Shown: positions 1-12,555, counted from the stretch's first letter. The stretch: DNA of 64,000 bases from Gymnothorax reevesii (GCA_029721435.1 CM056574.1:28257001-28321000); one strand, 5' to 3'. Notes: generated from the sequence alone by a model not told the origin. Numbers and translations: made by a program.

Positions 1-640
1 GCAGTGACCCAAGCATTTTGTCTTGACTGCTTCTATGGCAGCTCAGCAGCTTGTGTGTAATTGCGTGAAATGGCACAGTTACCGATCACAAGCAATCTAC
101 AGATTTTCCTGAATAACAAAGCCCTTGATGAGGGAATATTTAATGAAGTGGTGCAATTCAATGCTGTTTGTGGAAGCAGACTCAACTCAATCTCCTGTAA
201 ACAAAAAGAAATCAACAAAAACAAAGAAAATTTTTGCCTCAACACTATGAATAAAGACCCATTTTATGAGCTCAAGAAAAGGAAGGATAACTGCGGGAGG
301 AATTTTTAGCTAGAGCAATAGCTAATGTCAAGAAAAGTCACATTAATTTATACAGCACATTTGAAAACAGGCAAATCTGACCAAAGCCTATACAATTTGA
401 TTGACAATCTACTGCTTATGAGTGGCAATTCTATAATTAATATTATTACTCATCACTAACTCTTTTTGGAATGATACGCAGTTTTGGGATAGAATTTAAA
501 TGTTACAGAGTCAGCAGTGCTCCAGAACTCAGTTATACTATAATATTGCAGCTATTCAATCAAGTATGATGAAGAAAAATGTCAATTAACATAAATTAGA
601 ATAAGGCTAAATAATTAAAGTATTAAATAAAAAGGGAATA
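1..640. other. AT-rich intergenic DNA, nothing recognised
   Basis: No coding signature, inverted repeat or known repeat is visible. The short open frames on both strands here lack any recognisable motif and look like chance. Confidence 0.5.
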
Positions 641-644
641 CTTT

Positions 645-1122
645 TGTAATGTGAATAAAAGCCACTAGATGGCAGTATTGACCTTTCTTATGTTAAGCCT
701 AGATTGGAGCTAGGTTTGGGCATGTCTTGGGCATGTCTGGGACAAGTCCCAGAGAAAAAAAAAGAGGTGTAAATCTGGGAGGAGTCTGCAGAAGAGTATA
801 TAAGGAGGAAAATTGAGGGAGTGGAGTAGTAGGAGAAATTGCAAAGAGAAGGATACATGTGATCAGACCTGTCATTCTGTTCAAGACCTGTGAAGTTTTT
901 TGTGGATTTTAGCCTGTGTTGGAGCATTTTCCTCACCCAGGACATCACCAAGCAACCCAACCAAAGGGACTGTAAATATTTTTGTTCTTGTATTTAACAA
1001 TCTTGGTCAGTAGAGTAGTTTGTTGTTAGTTGCCTTTGTTTAATTAAATCTGTTGAAGTTTTTAAAGTTGTGTCTGTCATCCCTTGCTGTCATAAATGTA
1101 TTAACAAATTTGGGCCATAACA
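645..1122 (+). mobile_element. Solo LTR, family A copy 1
   Basis: This 478-bp unit starts TGTAATGTGAAT and ends GGCCATAACA, so it has TG...CA ends. It is flanked by the 4-bp direct repeat CTTT (641-644 and 1123-1126). A second copy lies at 24113-24616 with a different 4-bp duplication (CTAG), which fixes the ends of the family independently. A TATA-like box reading rightwards sets the orientation. No internal region or partner LTR lies nearby, so this is a solo LTR left by LTR-LTR recombination. A 4-bp duplication fits Ty3/gypsy or gammaretrovirus-like elements; the family itself is not identified. Confidence 0.85.
797..805 (+). promoter_or_regulatory. TATA-like box in solo LTR
   Basis: TATATAAGG sits about 150 bp into the LTR. 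The same box recurs at the equivalent place in the second copy (24271-24280). This is the expected position of an LTR promoter; activity is inferred only. Confidence 0.45.
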
Positions 1123-1126
1123 CTTT

Positions 1127-2195
1127 CACTTCACAAACTGTCAGAACATTAGTCCCATAACCCAAAACAATAAATATGACCGCCCAACAGATGGGAGCAC
1201 AAACATTTTTAATGGCTACATTTTATTTTAATTGTCAACATCATGAGTGCCTTGCATCAAAATTTACGTCAAGAATGATCTTCGCTGTTGAATGATTAAT
1301 GACAGGCCAGATGCCTCTTTAACACATGAAGGAGTTGCTCCAAGATGCCTACTCAGCTTGTGATGAGGCAACACCATGCATCTTTTCACCAAGAAAGTAA
1401 ATATAGGAAATTTTGACACTCATTTGTCATGCATCAGAGGCGACTTGGTTTCATTACACTCAGGCAAAACCAGAGCCAAACATGAGACCTTCAAGGCCCT
1501 GACTGTAACAAACATTGTCAGACAGTTTATCCTGTGAACTGATCTAATCTGACAAAAGCGAGTGGCTTTTACAAGAATTGAGGGCCTTCCAGTGATTTTG
1601 GAATTGTTGACAATACTTGTGTATTAAAGCTCCCCGTGAGATTGAGGAAATAGTTCATTTTTAATATGGATTCCATGTTCGATACCCTGTGCAGCATATT
1701 GCACCTTTTGCCACCAAAATGACTGAAATTGAGGCATTATATAAATGTGTTAATCGAAGGTGGTCTCACCACATTTTTATGGTAGAAAATGTATCACACG
1801 TTTTTGAGCAGAGTTCAGGCTGAAGTGAGTGTTTCCATCCATAAGTTAGAAATAAAGCCAAATGAAGCTAATTTCAGTCTGTTACAATCTCTTGGATGGA
1901 GCATCCTCTTAATAGAAGAAAACTCTAATAGGCTGGCAAAGCAAGTCGAAATCGTCCCCCCCCATCCAATCCACACACCTTGAAGACACGAGGCAACAAC
2001 CGGGCTGGACATCTCCTTTGACTCCTTTCCTTGGCTGGACTGTCTTGTTGTGATCCAGACCCCTGTACCAGTCCTGGAGCCAGAAATCTTGCTCCTAACA
2101 AGCTTGGCAAAAAGAAGAAAAACCTGAAATAGATTGAAAAGAATGTGTTTTCCAATCCTGGCAACTATGACAAGGGCTTGGAAGTTTATTCCAAT
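1127..2195. other. Intergenic DNA, nothing recognised
   Basis: Open frames on both strands around 1789-2198 overlap each other and carry no motif. No repeat structure was seen. Confidence 0.4.
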
Positions 2196-2910
2196 CAACT
2201 AAAGGCACTCTGAGAGTGCAGACCTCCGCCAAGGTAACACAGTCGAAATCTTGCTGAGTGAACATGGCTCATAAGAAATTTAAGGGTAGCTTCTGTCCCT
2301 AACGCAAGACCAATCAACACACAAAATTTGAGCGATATCACTGGGACTGAAGTTCAGTTATCATGTGTCATGAGATTTGAAGATGGCTGCCGTGGCGGCC
2401 ATATTGTTTGACCAATCAAGGTGAAAATCAATAGGGCCCATCCCTGATTTAACCTCTTGACTCACCGCAGCAAAATACCTACAACGCCGCGCTAATTAAG
2501 TAGCAATAAAGTCATATTACACATCAAATGAAACAGGAGAGCCTCTGCTACAAGCACATATAAGTCATTTTTACATACACCAAGCACAACTCAAACGCCA
2601 AGCATATTAATGCTCAAATATCAAAATCCGAGTAGCGTCAGAAAATCAACCCTCTCTCCACATTTCCATGTCTCCCTCTCTGATACTTCATGCTACACAA
2701 ACAGAGATACCCAAAATGAATAGAGTATATGTCATTTTCAAACTGAAACCTAAAAAAGAGGCTGGGGCTTAAGAGGTTAACAGAAACCCAAAGTTATCCG
2801 GTGATCACTTTTTGAGTTATCTAGCACACAAATAGAAAGACAGTAAGACAAACAAACCAACGCCAACAAAAACATAATCTCGTTGGCGGCAATAACAAGG
2901 ACAAGTTCAT
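2196..2910. repeat. Dispersed fish repeat (CCTCCGCCAAGG type), interrupted
   Basis: The left end carries GCAGACCTCCGCCAAGG. The body has phrases typical of a very common fish interspersed repeat: statements about TTGACCAATCA and CAATAGGGCCCATCCCTGA, then a right part ending near TCGTTGGCGGCAATAA. The repeat is split by the TTAA-flanked MITE at 2453-2776. Recognition is from memory of fish genomic sequence, so the family name is not given. It has no coding capacity. Confidence 0.5.
2453..2776. mobile_element. TTAA-flanked piggyBac-like MITE
   Basis: A 324-bp insertion is bounded by TTAA on both sides (2449-2452 and 2777-2780). Its ends are CCTCTT at the left and AAGAGG at the right, a short terminal inverted repeat. 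It interrupts an older dispersed repeat whose sequence resumes directly after the right TTAA. TTAA duplication and a CCYTTT-like end are the piggyBac signature. The terminal repeat is short, so class assignment is tentative. It encodes no transposase. Confidence 0.55.
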
Positions 2911-3809
2911 CGGTTTATTACCATCATTTAAGAGATTAACTACCAAAGCTGATAAACTTAAATGAAAAGATAGACTAGAAGCTAACAGCCAAATAGCAAA
3001 TGTGACGGTCCAGCAACTTGTGAATGCAGGGGTGTGTATATGCCTACTCGTATGTGAAGAAATAGAGAACCTGGCTGGAAAATAGCTGGCAGCAAATTTA
3101 GCGTGAGTCGTAAAGAAATCGCAAGACACATGCGCCTAATAGACATGTAAGTTGCTGGATAGAAGGAGATGTGAAAGGGATTTGCATTAAAGTTGTAACA
3201 CAGTCATGAGATGGAGTGTTTTATAAGTCAAGTCCTGGGAATAAGCAGTGGGTCAGTAACTCTCAGTATATTTCGAAAACCACTTCTGTGCCATGGAAAC
3301 AGCATTGTGTCAATCTTCTGACATTCATTTTAAGTTTGTTTAGGGGAAAGGAAGGAAAAATCAATAGTTCCTGAAATGAGGAACAAATGAGATCTTGCCT
3401 CCAACTTGCTTGGTTAATTTTTAATTTACTTACAACATTTACAGCTGGAAAGTGAAATTACTGGACCCTTGTAAAGTGAATATACCAATCAAGGAGTGAA
3501 ATTAAGTTTGGAGTATCGCATTGGCGTACCAAAAAAAAAAAAAAAAAACTTTTTTAATCCCCATTCCCTAAGGGGTTGTATCTCTGTGGTTAATCTGTAA
3601 TTGAAATTAATTTGAAATTTTTGTACTGATGAAATTCTAAACATTGCTCTTGAAGCTCTGACTGCTTTATTAGATCATGGAGTTTGCTGGCCGAAGTTGG
3701 TAGACGATTCTCATTTTTAGTCAAAGATCACAAGCAACAAGCAACCCGATCAGTGGGGCATCTCTCTCTGTCCTCTTTGCAAAAAGTGAGGTAACACAGT
3801 TCTCAACTA
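2911..3809. other. Intergenic DNA with an A-tract
   Basis: The only structure seen is an 18-nt A run at 3531-3548. No coding motif or inverted repeat is evident. Confidence 0.4.
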
Positions 3810-4349
3810 CACTGCCTGGCCAAAAAAAAGTCACCGTTTGGAAATTAATGAACAAATTCTAGAATTGGATCATTATTGCGGTTACTAATAAGTTTCAGCT
3901 GGCAATAATCATTTTTCCCCTGACTGATGAAGCGCGTCGCTACTCATTTCTCAAAAAATCATGTCGGAAGACATCCCTTGCTGGTGGAAAAGATGTTACA
4001 GTATTTCAGAACAGGCAACTTATTGGCCTGTATTTAGCAAAGAAACTCATGAATGCAAAAACAAGTATGAGGAATCATTTTCACAAACAAATTTGCCACC
4101 ACAAAATCCTGACCTTAAACACATTAAAAGTTATTGGGATGTGCTCAAGAAAGACCACAGTGGTTCAACCATTATGTCGAGAAGACAAGATCTCGGCCAA
4201 AAATTATGGCATTTCTGATAGAAGATAAATGTTCTGGCATTGCATATAGTTGTAAAAACAATGACGATTTGAATTTGCACTGTAATCAAAGCTACAGGGG
4301 TTCCAAACTAAATATTTGAGTGTGCGACTTTTTTTTTGGCCGGGCAGTG
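3810..4349 (+). mobile_element. Deleted Tc1/mariner element with TIRs
   Basis: The left end CACTGCCTGGCCAAAAAA and the right end TTTGGCCGGGCAGTG are inverted repeats with one mismatch in the first 20 bases. A TA dinucleotide flanks both sides (3808-3809 and 4350-4351), the Tc1/mariner target duplication. The 540-bp interior keeps the 3' part of a transposase frame (about 4085-4215) with a PQNPDLKHIKSYWDVLK motif. This matches the Tc1 C-terminal SPDLNPIEHLWD block, but the catalytic Glu is Lys. The N-terminal two thirds are absent. It is an immobile internal-deletion derivative that could have moved only with transposase from elsewhere. Confidence 0.85.
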
Positions 4350-4629
4350 TATGTTCTGATCACCATCTCAGTGCACACATGTTGCGCATTGTAATGTTCT
4401 CAACGCACGTTGCTCAATATCTTAACCTACTAATAACCACTGTCCCAATTTTGGGACGCGGCACATTTTAAGTGTGAATGCATTACTGCGCTGCTGTAGG
4501 TTAATCAAGGGAAGTAACTCACATCCAGGAAAAGTGCTTATGAGAGAAATCTTCCTTTACAACAGTGGTGGGGGCGGCCATTTGCATGAATTTCTTGAAC
4601 CTGTAACAGCACCATGCAACAATCTAAAA

Positions 4630-4982
4630 GGTGAGTGAGCCATTTTTTTCCCCTTTAGGATAGATACACTTTCTTGAACCCCATGGGGTAATTTATCCTC
4701 TGCATTCGATCCATCCTATAGTTAGGAGCAGTGGGCAGCCACAGAGCAGCACCCGGGGACCAACTCCAGTTCTAAAGCCAGTTCCTTGGTCAGGGGTTCT
4801 GGTAGGAGTGTTCCTATAATGCGCGTTTTTGTCGGTGGGGGAAACCAGAGTATCCGAAGGAGACGGGGACACGGGGGGAACATTAAATCCATATACAGAA
4901 AGGCCCTGGGCCAGATTCGAATCCATGACCCTCTTGCTGTGAGATGGGAGTGCTAACCACTATGCCCCTGTGCCGCCCACAC
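4630..4982 (-). repeat. tRNA-headed SINE-like repeat, copy 1
   Basis: Read on the minus strand from 4982, it begins with a tRNA-like head. An A-box-like CATAGTGGTTAGCA is followed by CTCACAGCAAGA and a B-box-like GGATTCGAATC. A body then resembles the widespread fish repeat containing GGCCTTTCTGT and CCCCCACCGACA. A second copy of the family is at 21430-22015. Diverged; no flanking target duplication was identified. Confidence 0.6.
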
Positions 4983-6395
4983 ATTTTTATACAACATTGA
5001 CAAAAATTGGCAATGATAGCATTATTTTGATAAGTTTTTCCCATAATTTTTAAGCTTTCTACAATCTGCGTACATTTTTAATGGGACATACATATTTGGG
5101 GTCCTCGATGACAAAAATCTCAATGTATATTTTTCATTTAACCTGTGTACTAGTACACGGCAGGTGTCACATTTCCTCAGAGGGGCAGGCTGCGAGAGAG
5201 GATGGGGCGGCGTGGTTAGGAGGGATGGAATCCCCCCCTTTTCAATCCAGTAAAACAGAAAATGGCACAGAAGAGCCTGAAGGGCATCGCCTCCCGTTTC
5301 GCCCGCAGCTCCATTTCACTGAGTAAGCCTAATGATGCTGAAATCCTGAATCATTCACAGTCTAATGCGCTTCAGCACCATAAACCCTGCGCTCAAACGC
5401 ACGTTCTAATAAGTCCGTGAGATATTCATACATAGACAATTGATGTTCTTAATAAAAAGTGTATCCAGATAAAATATGTTGCTCAACATTAAATGTGCGC
5501 CAGCACTTCAGTGTAGTGCAACAAGTTAAACCACTGTTCTCAGGATGTTGAAATGCATGAGTGTATACACATAAACAGTCACAGGCACATGCACAGAGTC
5601 TTGTAGAGATGTGCACAAACAAACACACCGGCGTACAATGCACAGATACGCTGTGCTCGTTGTTCATTGTTTTCATAATGAGATTTGAACCTCTCTCCAG
5701 CCACTGAGCCTCACAGAGGTCCAGTGATAGAGATGCCGCCGGTCATGCAGAGAGAAGACAGCGGGATTGACGACATAGACTAGCTTAGGAACAGTTTGAT
5801 TATCTACACTGAACTCAGACGATGAAATCTCATTAAAAACTGATCAAATTAGATTGCACCTGAGACCTCAGATCTGCCAATTGAAGTTGAGCACCCCCGA
5901 CTTCCTGCTATAATGTTATTTCCTATGTATCACATCTGAGAAAAGACATTTTCTTTAATTTATTAGGGAAACCCCTTAAGTCTCTCTATCATTCCGTTTT
6001 ATTCTCTGTCCTACCCTTTTTGTTCTCCACTGTCCCTTTTTCTCTTGCAGATCATACATGCAGTATGTAGATTATCAGTTCCTCTGACTGATTGGGTTTA
6101 TATGCAGACAGAGGGACTGTATCTGCAAATTTATGACATGAATGCAGAGCTGCTATCAGTGGTGCTGTGGATCATGTATCCAGAAAATTTAATTTAAAGT
6201 GAGAGCACTCACTTAAAAAGAAAAAAAAAACACCCATAGAGGTGCAACCTCCAAAGGTTGGAAAGTCAAGTATTTTTTTTTTTTTTTTTGACTGAAGAGT
6301 CTGTATTTCATAAGGTCCCTCTGTTACTAACAATGTCTCTATGTTTGACTGTTTCTACCAGTCAGCTTCAGAGACAGTATTTCATTGACAAAAAG
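4983..6395. other. Intergenic DNA, nothing recognised
   Basis: Simple A and T runs occur (for example 6220-6290). No gene, inverted repeat or known repeat was recognised. Confidence 0.4.
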
Positions 6396-6520
6396 AGGTG
6401 CTTGTTAGGCTGTGGTCATAGGTTCAAATCCAATATTGGATCCTGCGATCATACGGTACACCTTACAAAAGAAATGCTACAACCACGCCACCCTAATAAG
6501 AATGTCTGCCAAACTTTTGT
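6396..6520 (+). repeat. Degenerate tRNA-derived SINE-like fragment
   Basis: A B-box-like GGTTCAAATCC lies at 6421-6431. About 75 bp later comes CTAATAAGAATGTCTGCCAA, resembling the fish SINE tail GGATAAGAGCGTCTGCTAA. The match is partial and the A box is weak. Confidence 0.4.
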
Positions 6521-7905
6521 CTAACAATTGTCTGCTGAATCTTGAAACATTTTGTTCTCCAGATGTTTCTGTCATGATACAGGGCTCTCAATGTGTATGC
6601 ATTTGGCGTGAGATTTAATGCTTCATTTACGTTCCCGTGCTGTAGTCAGCAATTATTCAATCAAGGCAATGCGCGTGTTTCACGATCGTTCAAATTGTTT
6701 AAATGAAATAAGACCATTTGAAACATTTTTATGCAATTCCACTGCTTCCAACCCCTGAGTGAAGTAAAGCGTGAGAATTCCAGAATCATAATTGTTCTCA
6801 TATTACTAGTGGCGAAATCCACCATTGCACATGTGAAACTGATAAACTTCAATGCACAAGGACTTCAATTCCACCTGAGAATCTCTAAAAACAGTCAGAA
6901 TAATTTCTGACTAAAGTACGTGAAAGTGAATATGTCATTTAAACTCAAGCCGAATGCGTGAAAGTAGAGAGCTCTGCATGGTATTTTCAATAAATTATCA
7001 AAATATGAATAAATGCGCTGGCCACAACCCATGTGGCAACAAACAGAGATAAAAACACTTTATATGAGAGGCCCTAAACTGATGAATTCCAGAGAAAACC
7101 CTTTGCCACGCCCTCCCTGGGGCCCCATACGTATCGTATCACCAGCTAACGCCTCGCACTGCCCACCCTCATACCCAATTTTCACAAGCAAGCGGATCTT
7201 TGTCTGCCCTCTGCTTAAATCCTGGTGCCTCAACCACTCCCCGCCCTTCCTTCCCCACAGGATTTATCCTGAGCGTCTCCGCAAGTGCGGACATGTTCAT
7301 ATCGATCGCACAATTTGCTCTCAGCAAAATCCCCTTTATACTGCCTAATTGTGTTCCTGATACTGTTTTAACAGAGAACTGGAACACTCATGACTCACTT
7401 CCTGGTTCACTTCTCTCTTCTGATGATGGCTTACAGCTTAAATGCATTCGATTGTCTGTTTGCCCATATTTATTGATAAAAAGACTCTTTATACTGAGTG
7501 CCGGTGATGTGTTTTTTTCTTTCTCTCTTCTGCCAAACTCCTTTTTCTCAAGAACTCTCCCATGCAGCTGTAAAATTTTAATCTCTCACTACAGTTCTTT
7601 TCATAGATAAGATTCTTTTTAAGTCCTCATCAGTTCTACAAGCCATTTGTTGTAATCTTAGAACATTTGGGTCCCCGTTTTCCAAAATTTGAGCCTTGGC
7701 ATGTCCTTTGACTTCCTTCCACAGAAGATGATAAGCGTTAATTGTCTAATGGTCAGTTGTCATGAACTGGCACACAAGGATTATATATATTTTTAAAAAG
7801 AATATTGAGCAGTCAGTTAGAAAGAGAGAATTGGTGATCCCCTCACCTAGGTGAACACAGGGGTGCAGTTTCATGCAGCAGCAGATTCCTTTTTTCCGTC
7901 TTGTA
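6521..7905. other. Intergenic DNA, nothing recognised
   Basis: Open frames of 111 and 136 codons near 7013-7610 overlap in different frames, are rich in Ser/Pro/Leu, and show no domain. They are judged chance frames. Confidence 0.4.
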
Positions 7906-8075
7906 TTTTCTATACTGACCAAAACTTTCAATGCAACACTCGGGTTTATTGCAACACATGTCATTTTCTTAAGATAAATTTAACAATACATAACAAATAT
8001 TAAGATTCAAGTCAAAAACACATTTTTAGAGTCAGGAATGAAGAACAGATTTTTCCTGGTTTCCAATTCATTGCA

Positions 8076-9092
8076 TCAGTTGAAGGCGCAATTCTGGATC
8101 AGCGAAGTCAGTATCTTGTATGGCCTCCTCTGGCGTCACACACAGCCTGGATTCTGCGATGCATGGAGTCAATCAAATCCCGAGTTTCAGCCTGTGTGAT
8201 GCGGTCCCATTCATCCTGGAGTGCTTAATGCAACTGTTGGATTGTGGCTGGTTCTGGATCACGCCTTCTCATCCGGCGATCCAGAATATCCCATAGATGT
8301 TCTATAAGGTTTAAATCTGGGGAATACGCAGGCCAATCAAGACACTGAACATTATTCTGCCTCAGGCAGTCCTGACAGACTCGGCGACAAGTGGTCTCGC
8401 GTTATCCTGTTGCAGCGTTAGGCAATAGCGATGGACGAGTGGAACTGCGACAGGGGTAAGGATGTCGTCACCATTACGGGCCGCACTGAGGTTTACATCA
8501 ATGAAAATGAGGTCTGTCTTATGTCTACTGCTTATTCCAGCCCAAACCATCATACTGGGTCCACCCCACTGGTCACACTGCGGGATTGGTAGCGTCGGTA
8601 TAACGTTCCCGTCGCCTACGCCATACATGCAGTTTTCCGTCAGACACACTCAACTTGAACCTCGATTCATCGGAGAAGAGCACCCTGTTCCACCTGAGAG
8701 CATTCCAGCCCAAATGTGCCCTTGACCATCGCAGACGGACGCGGTGACCTGCAGGAATTAATTCTAAACCACGGCGGGGACGTCGGTTGTGCAAGTCGGC
8801 TTCACGCAGGCAGTTGCGTACGGTTTGGTCGCTAATCCAGTTCTGGTGACGACCGCTGGTCTGAGCAGCAGTGACTGTAGCTGGCAGGAAGCGATTGCGC
8901 AGGTGCTGGAGGCGAATATGGCAATCCTGCTGAGGGGTGGTGACACGTGGTCTGGGGGCACGTGGTCGATCACCGGTGCTTCCTGTTTCATTATACCGGC
9001 TTCAGAGACGTGATATGGTCGACACGTGGACGCCCAGGTGTCTTTGCGACATTCCACCAGTGAGCATGCCAACGGCTCGCTCTCGCTGATTT
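8076..9092 (-). pseudogene. Tc1-like transposase pseudogene
   Basis: Minus-strand reading gives a near full-length Tc1/mariner transposase broken by frameshifts and stops. In order it shows an N-terminal helix-turn-helix region, WNALRWNRVLFSDESRF with the first catalytic Asp (about 8670), [20 protein letters not shown] with the second Asp (about 8395), and [17 protein letters not shown] with the catalytic Glu (about 8300). The DDE triad survives at DNA level but is spread over three frames. A probable left end lies near 7915. No clear right inverted repeat exists, because the sequence runs directly into hAT-derived DNA at about 9110. It would once have cut and pasted DNA at TA sites in the nucleus; it cannot encode a working enzyme now. 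Confidence 0.9.
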
Positions 9093-9139
9093 TGACCCAG
9101 GCACTTTAAACAAGCTTTAAACAAAGTATTTCTTTTGGG

Positions 9140-10617
9140 CTTGCAGTTCCTAACAAGCAAGCAGTGGATGAGGCTGTGATCAACATGATCATCAAAGACT
9201 GTCAGCCACTCACCCTTGTAGAAAATGAGGGATTCAGGGCACTCATGCAGCTTGTTGCACCCTCGTATGTTCTACCAATCAGGAAGGTATGTGTAAGAAA
9301 TGTATGGTTGAATTAATTAATGAGCACTGTCGATAGATAGACAGGCAGACATGTATTTATAAGGTATTACAATATTTGTAAAGTTATTTTTAGACCTTCA
9401 TGACTTGGTGGGCCAGAAATATGAGGAAAAGGAGAAAACAAAAAAGGACCCCCAGAGCGCCGTTGCTGTTACTTTAACAGCCGACATGTGGACCTCGATT
9501 AATATGGAGGCATATCTTGCTGTTACTAGCCACTATGTGAACAAAGACAGCCATGAATTCCGTACATCAGTCTTAGGAGTGCAGCATTTTCCACAGAAAC
9601 ACACTGCAGAAAACATGGCCATGGTTAAAAGGAGCCTTATGGAGGAGTGGGGCATAGCGAGCAAGGTCAGGTGTCTTGTCACTGATGCAGCAGCAAACAT
9701 ATTTCATGTGCTTGAACACTGCAAATACGGCAAACTATTTGTATTGCCTATTCCATCAATTTAATTTTTAAAAAAATCTTGTGACCAAATTACAACATTG
9801 ACAGTAAAACATGGCAAATTGTCACATACTTTCGATCAAGCCCAACTCTCTGAGGAAAAAAGTCTTGGGGTCAAAGGTTATTCCATTGATTAGAATGATC
9901 CACATTGAGCTTCAGCATTAATAAAACCAGCTGCTCAAGAACTGGCTGAAAATCTGAGAAAGCAGCAAACTGAGTCCATCTGCAACATGGAATCACTCAG
10001 TGTGATGACACTGGCAACACTGTTGGACACCAGGTTTAAAACAGTTGACTGCTTTAGTCCACTAAAAGCAATGGAAGCTGTTAAGAGACTGAAATCGGAG
10101 TGTGCTGCTGAAATGAGGAACCATGAGCCTGACCGAGCAGAGGAACCGAGCTTTTCACATGGATCAGAACCCAGTTCAGGTATGAAAACACATTTTGTGT
10201 GTTTATATGTATATTTCTGTGGTTTACCGTTAAGTGTATTATCACATGACAGAATTTTTTCAAAAATATTTGTTAGGGCACAATCTCTGGAAACCTCTTG
10301 ATATGGAAGTTGAGGAGAACAGGATGACCTCAAATACGACAGCAGATTCCATAGTCGAAGTCCAACGCTACTTGGCTGAAAGCAACACACCCAGAACACA
10401 AGACCTGTTACAATATTAGAAAAGTAACCAAAAAACGTATCCACACCTTTATCAACTGGCAGTTAAATATTTATGCACACCATCTTCATCTGTTCCCTGT
10501 GAACGAGTATTTTCTAAGGCAGGGGAACTGGTGTCCGAGAGGAGAAATCGCCTTGGAGGAAAGTCACTTCAAAAACTTTTGTTCCTCAATAAAAATGTAC
10601 GAATGCATCCATTTTTA
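9140..10617 (+). pseudogene. hAT transposase pseudogene with introns
   Basis: Several plus-strand exon-like blocks read as an hAT-Ac/ZBED-type transposase. 9141-9285 follows a TTTTGGGCTTGCAG acceptor and includes VDEAVINMIIKDCQPLT. 9396-9700 includes AVTLTADMWTS with the first catalytic Asp. 9925-10180 includes MTLATLLDTRFK. 10275-10617 ends in the dimerisation region YPHLYQLAVKYLCTPS and SSVPCERVFSKAGEL. The central insertion domain between about 9705 and 9925 is missing, and a TAG at 10417-10419 interrupts the last exon. The BED zinc finger is absent upstream, where the Tc1 copy starts. No terminal inverted repeats or 8-bp duplication were located. A dead hAT relic. Confidence 0.85.
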
Positions 10618-10619
10618 GA

Positions 10620-11498
10620 GTGTTATTTCATATGATTGAACACTTTTGTTACATCATGCAAGTTTTTCCCATCTTTTCATTTTGTTTACCTGCAATGATT
10701 TTAGATCTGCAGCAGTGGTCACTATTGAGTGTCAACACAGTTTGTGTAATGTGTCAATAAGCTCCCTAAGGCATCATCAACCCATCCCAACCAAGTAGAC
10801 TGAGTCAATATGGAGGATCCGTCTGATATTCCCCTCCCTGCTCTGCCACATAAATAGTCACGAGAGGAGGCGGGGACTCAAAATGCAATCTCAAAAGGAT
10901 TCAGAAACACATGGGATTAATAAAAATAACACGAGAACCAGGTTAACAATAATGACTCGAGACAAGACGCTGAGACCATCAATCAAGCTAGGCAGTTTAG
11001 ATTAAGGCAATCTAAACGTGACAACTAAAAAACACCACAAGAAAAGCGAAGGAAAGCATAGTTTTAAACGCAGTTATTGAGAGACAGCCCAGGCCGAATG
11101 CACGAGAGCTAGGAAACGCAATCACTCACTAATGAGTTAATTGGGTCAATACTATGTGACGAAATATTTACACACCCTTAAATAAGTGCTGGTTAGTACG
11201 GGTTAGTAATTATTCTATCAGAGAACACATTCACTCAGAGTCTCGCGAGACCCAGAATTAAACACAGCTGGAAGCAATGAATGAAATACCAGAGCCGAAA
11301 CCGAAAGAGGAAACGTGATTGGACGACAAGACGCAGGCATGCTGAAGGCTGTCACGTGACATCACTGGAGTAGGCAGAGAGGGAGTGGATCATCAGACGG
11401 GCGAACTGGAAGCTGAAAAATATAAAACGAAAGTAAGGCACAAGCACAAATAAGCTCGAGACAACACACGTAAGGCAGAATCATAACACTTATTATAA
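10620..11498. other. Unclassified sequence, LTR-like composition
   Basis: No coding motif. The right side ends CATAACA at about 11489, like the start of an LTR read on the minus strand (TGTTATG...). No matching end or duplicated target site could be fixed, so it is left unclassified. Confidence 0.3.
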
Positions 11499-11499
11499 A

Positions 11500-11795
11500 T
11501 TTGTTGCCCTCTTGTACAAGGATGATTTTCTTCCTTTTCTGATCTATTTTACATTCACATATTGATTAATTTATTGTTTGTAAAATTTTCTATCAGGTTA
11601 TATAATACCATGTATCGTTGAGATATGTAACAGTGATCTCTTGTTTATGTAGAACAGCATATGTAATACAGTATAGCGGTTAGTATTTTATTTGTTATGT
11701 ATTACTTATGTTGTGCCTTTTTTTTCTCTTGTGGACCCCAGGAAGACTAGTTGGTACGGCACTTGCTATTGGGGATCCTTAATAAAACAGTAAAA
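11500..11795 (+). repeat. LINE-type 3' tail
   Basis: The block ending GTGGACCCCAGGAAGACTAG ... GGGGATCCTTAATAAAAC (11731-11795) matches a 3' end seen on many fish non-LTR retrotransposon copies. No coding part of the LINE remains upstream. The 5' boundary is a guess. Confidence 0.5.
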
Positions 11796-12555
11796 CAATT
11801 TTCAAGCATGTGTCTCTCAGTTAAAACTGAAATATACGTAACACAAAACCTGGCAGCTCTGCTTTCTCATGTAAAAGTGCTCAATGCTCTTTCATAGGAA
11901 GGCAAAAGTTTCCTCTGACTCCTCAACTTACGATTTTTGCATTATCTCATGGAAAAGTTGTCTAGATGTACTGTAAATGCAGAGGATCTCCAAAGTACCT
12001 GCGATTGGAGGAACTTTGAGGATAAGGTACTATCACAATTGTTTAATGGCCTTTTGTTTGAGGTACATAATCACAATATTCATTACTGCTACCCCTCATC
12101 CAAAAGGAATATGACAAAATTTGGCTGGAAGTGAAAGACTATAGCCCCTTGTGCTGGCCCTTGCGCAATAAATAAGAATTTAATGACTGCTTTCTTTGTG
12201 TGTTGCTTCTCTCTGACTTGCAGCCTACTGGGAGCTAGGCTGCTCTTTCACCATACACCATCGCTGAACTGACTAATCTTAGTCATGCAATTAATAAAAA
12301 GAAGTAACAACCTGGGCCTCTCGACCCATGATTCCCGCGGGAAGTGATTTATCTCACGGAAACCGCAGCCAAAAATAAAGTGTAGTTGACACTTCTAACC
12401 TTTCAGCGGGATGTTGTCCTCATGTTTGGCACTCAGAAATGTAATTCATTAAGTTAATCTCATTTACTTGCAACTAGATGGAGCTGAAATTGGGAAAGGA
12501 AAAGTGGGTGTAGAACACATGCAGAACAAGGCAGCATTGTCACCAATATCCCCCA
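11796..12555. other. Intergenic DNA, nothing recognised
   Basis: One short open frame at 11937-12134 lacks any motif. No repeats recognised. Confidence 0.4.

Noticed and set aside
7200..7610. 136-codon plus-strand open frame
   Set aside because: Overlaps another long frame, has Ser/Leu/Pro-rich low-complexity composition and no domain; fits chance in AT-rich DNA.
10648..11489. Possible solo LTR read on the minus strand (TGTTATG... start)
   Set aside because: No reliable second end; flanks CTTT and CTTA match at only 3 of 4, and the proposed left end falls in hAT 3' sequence.
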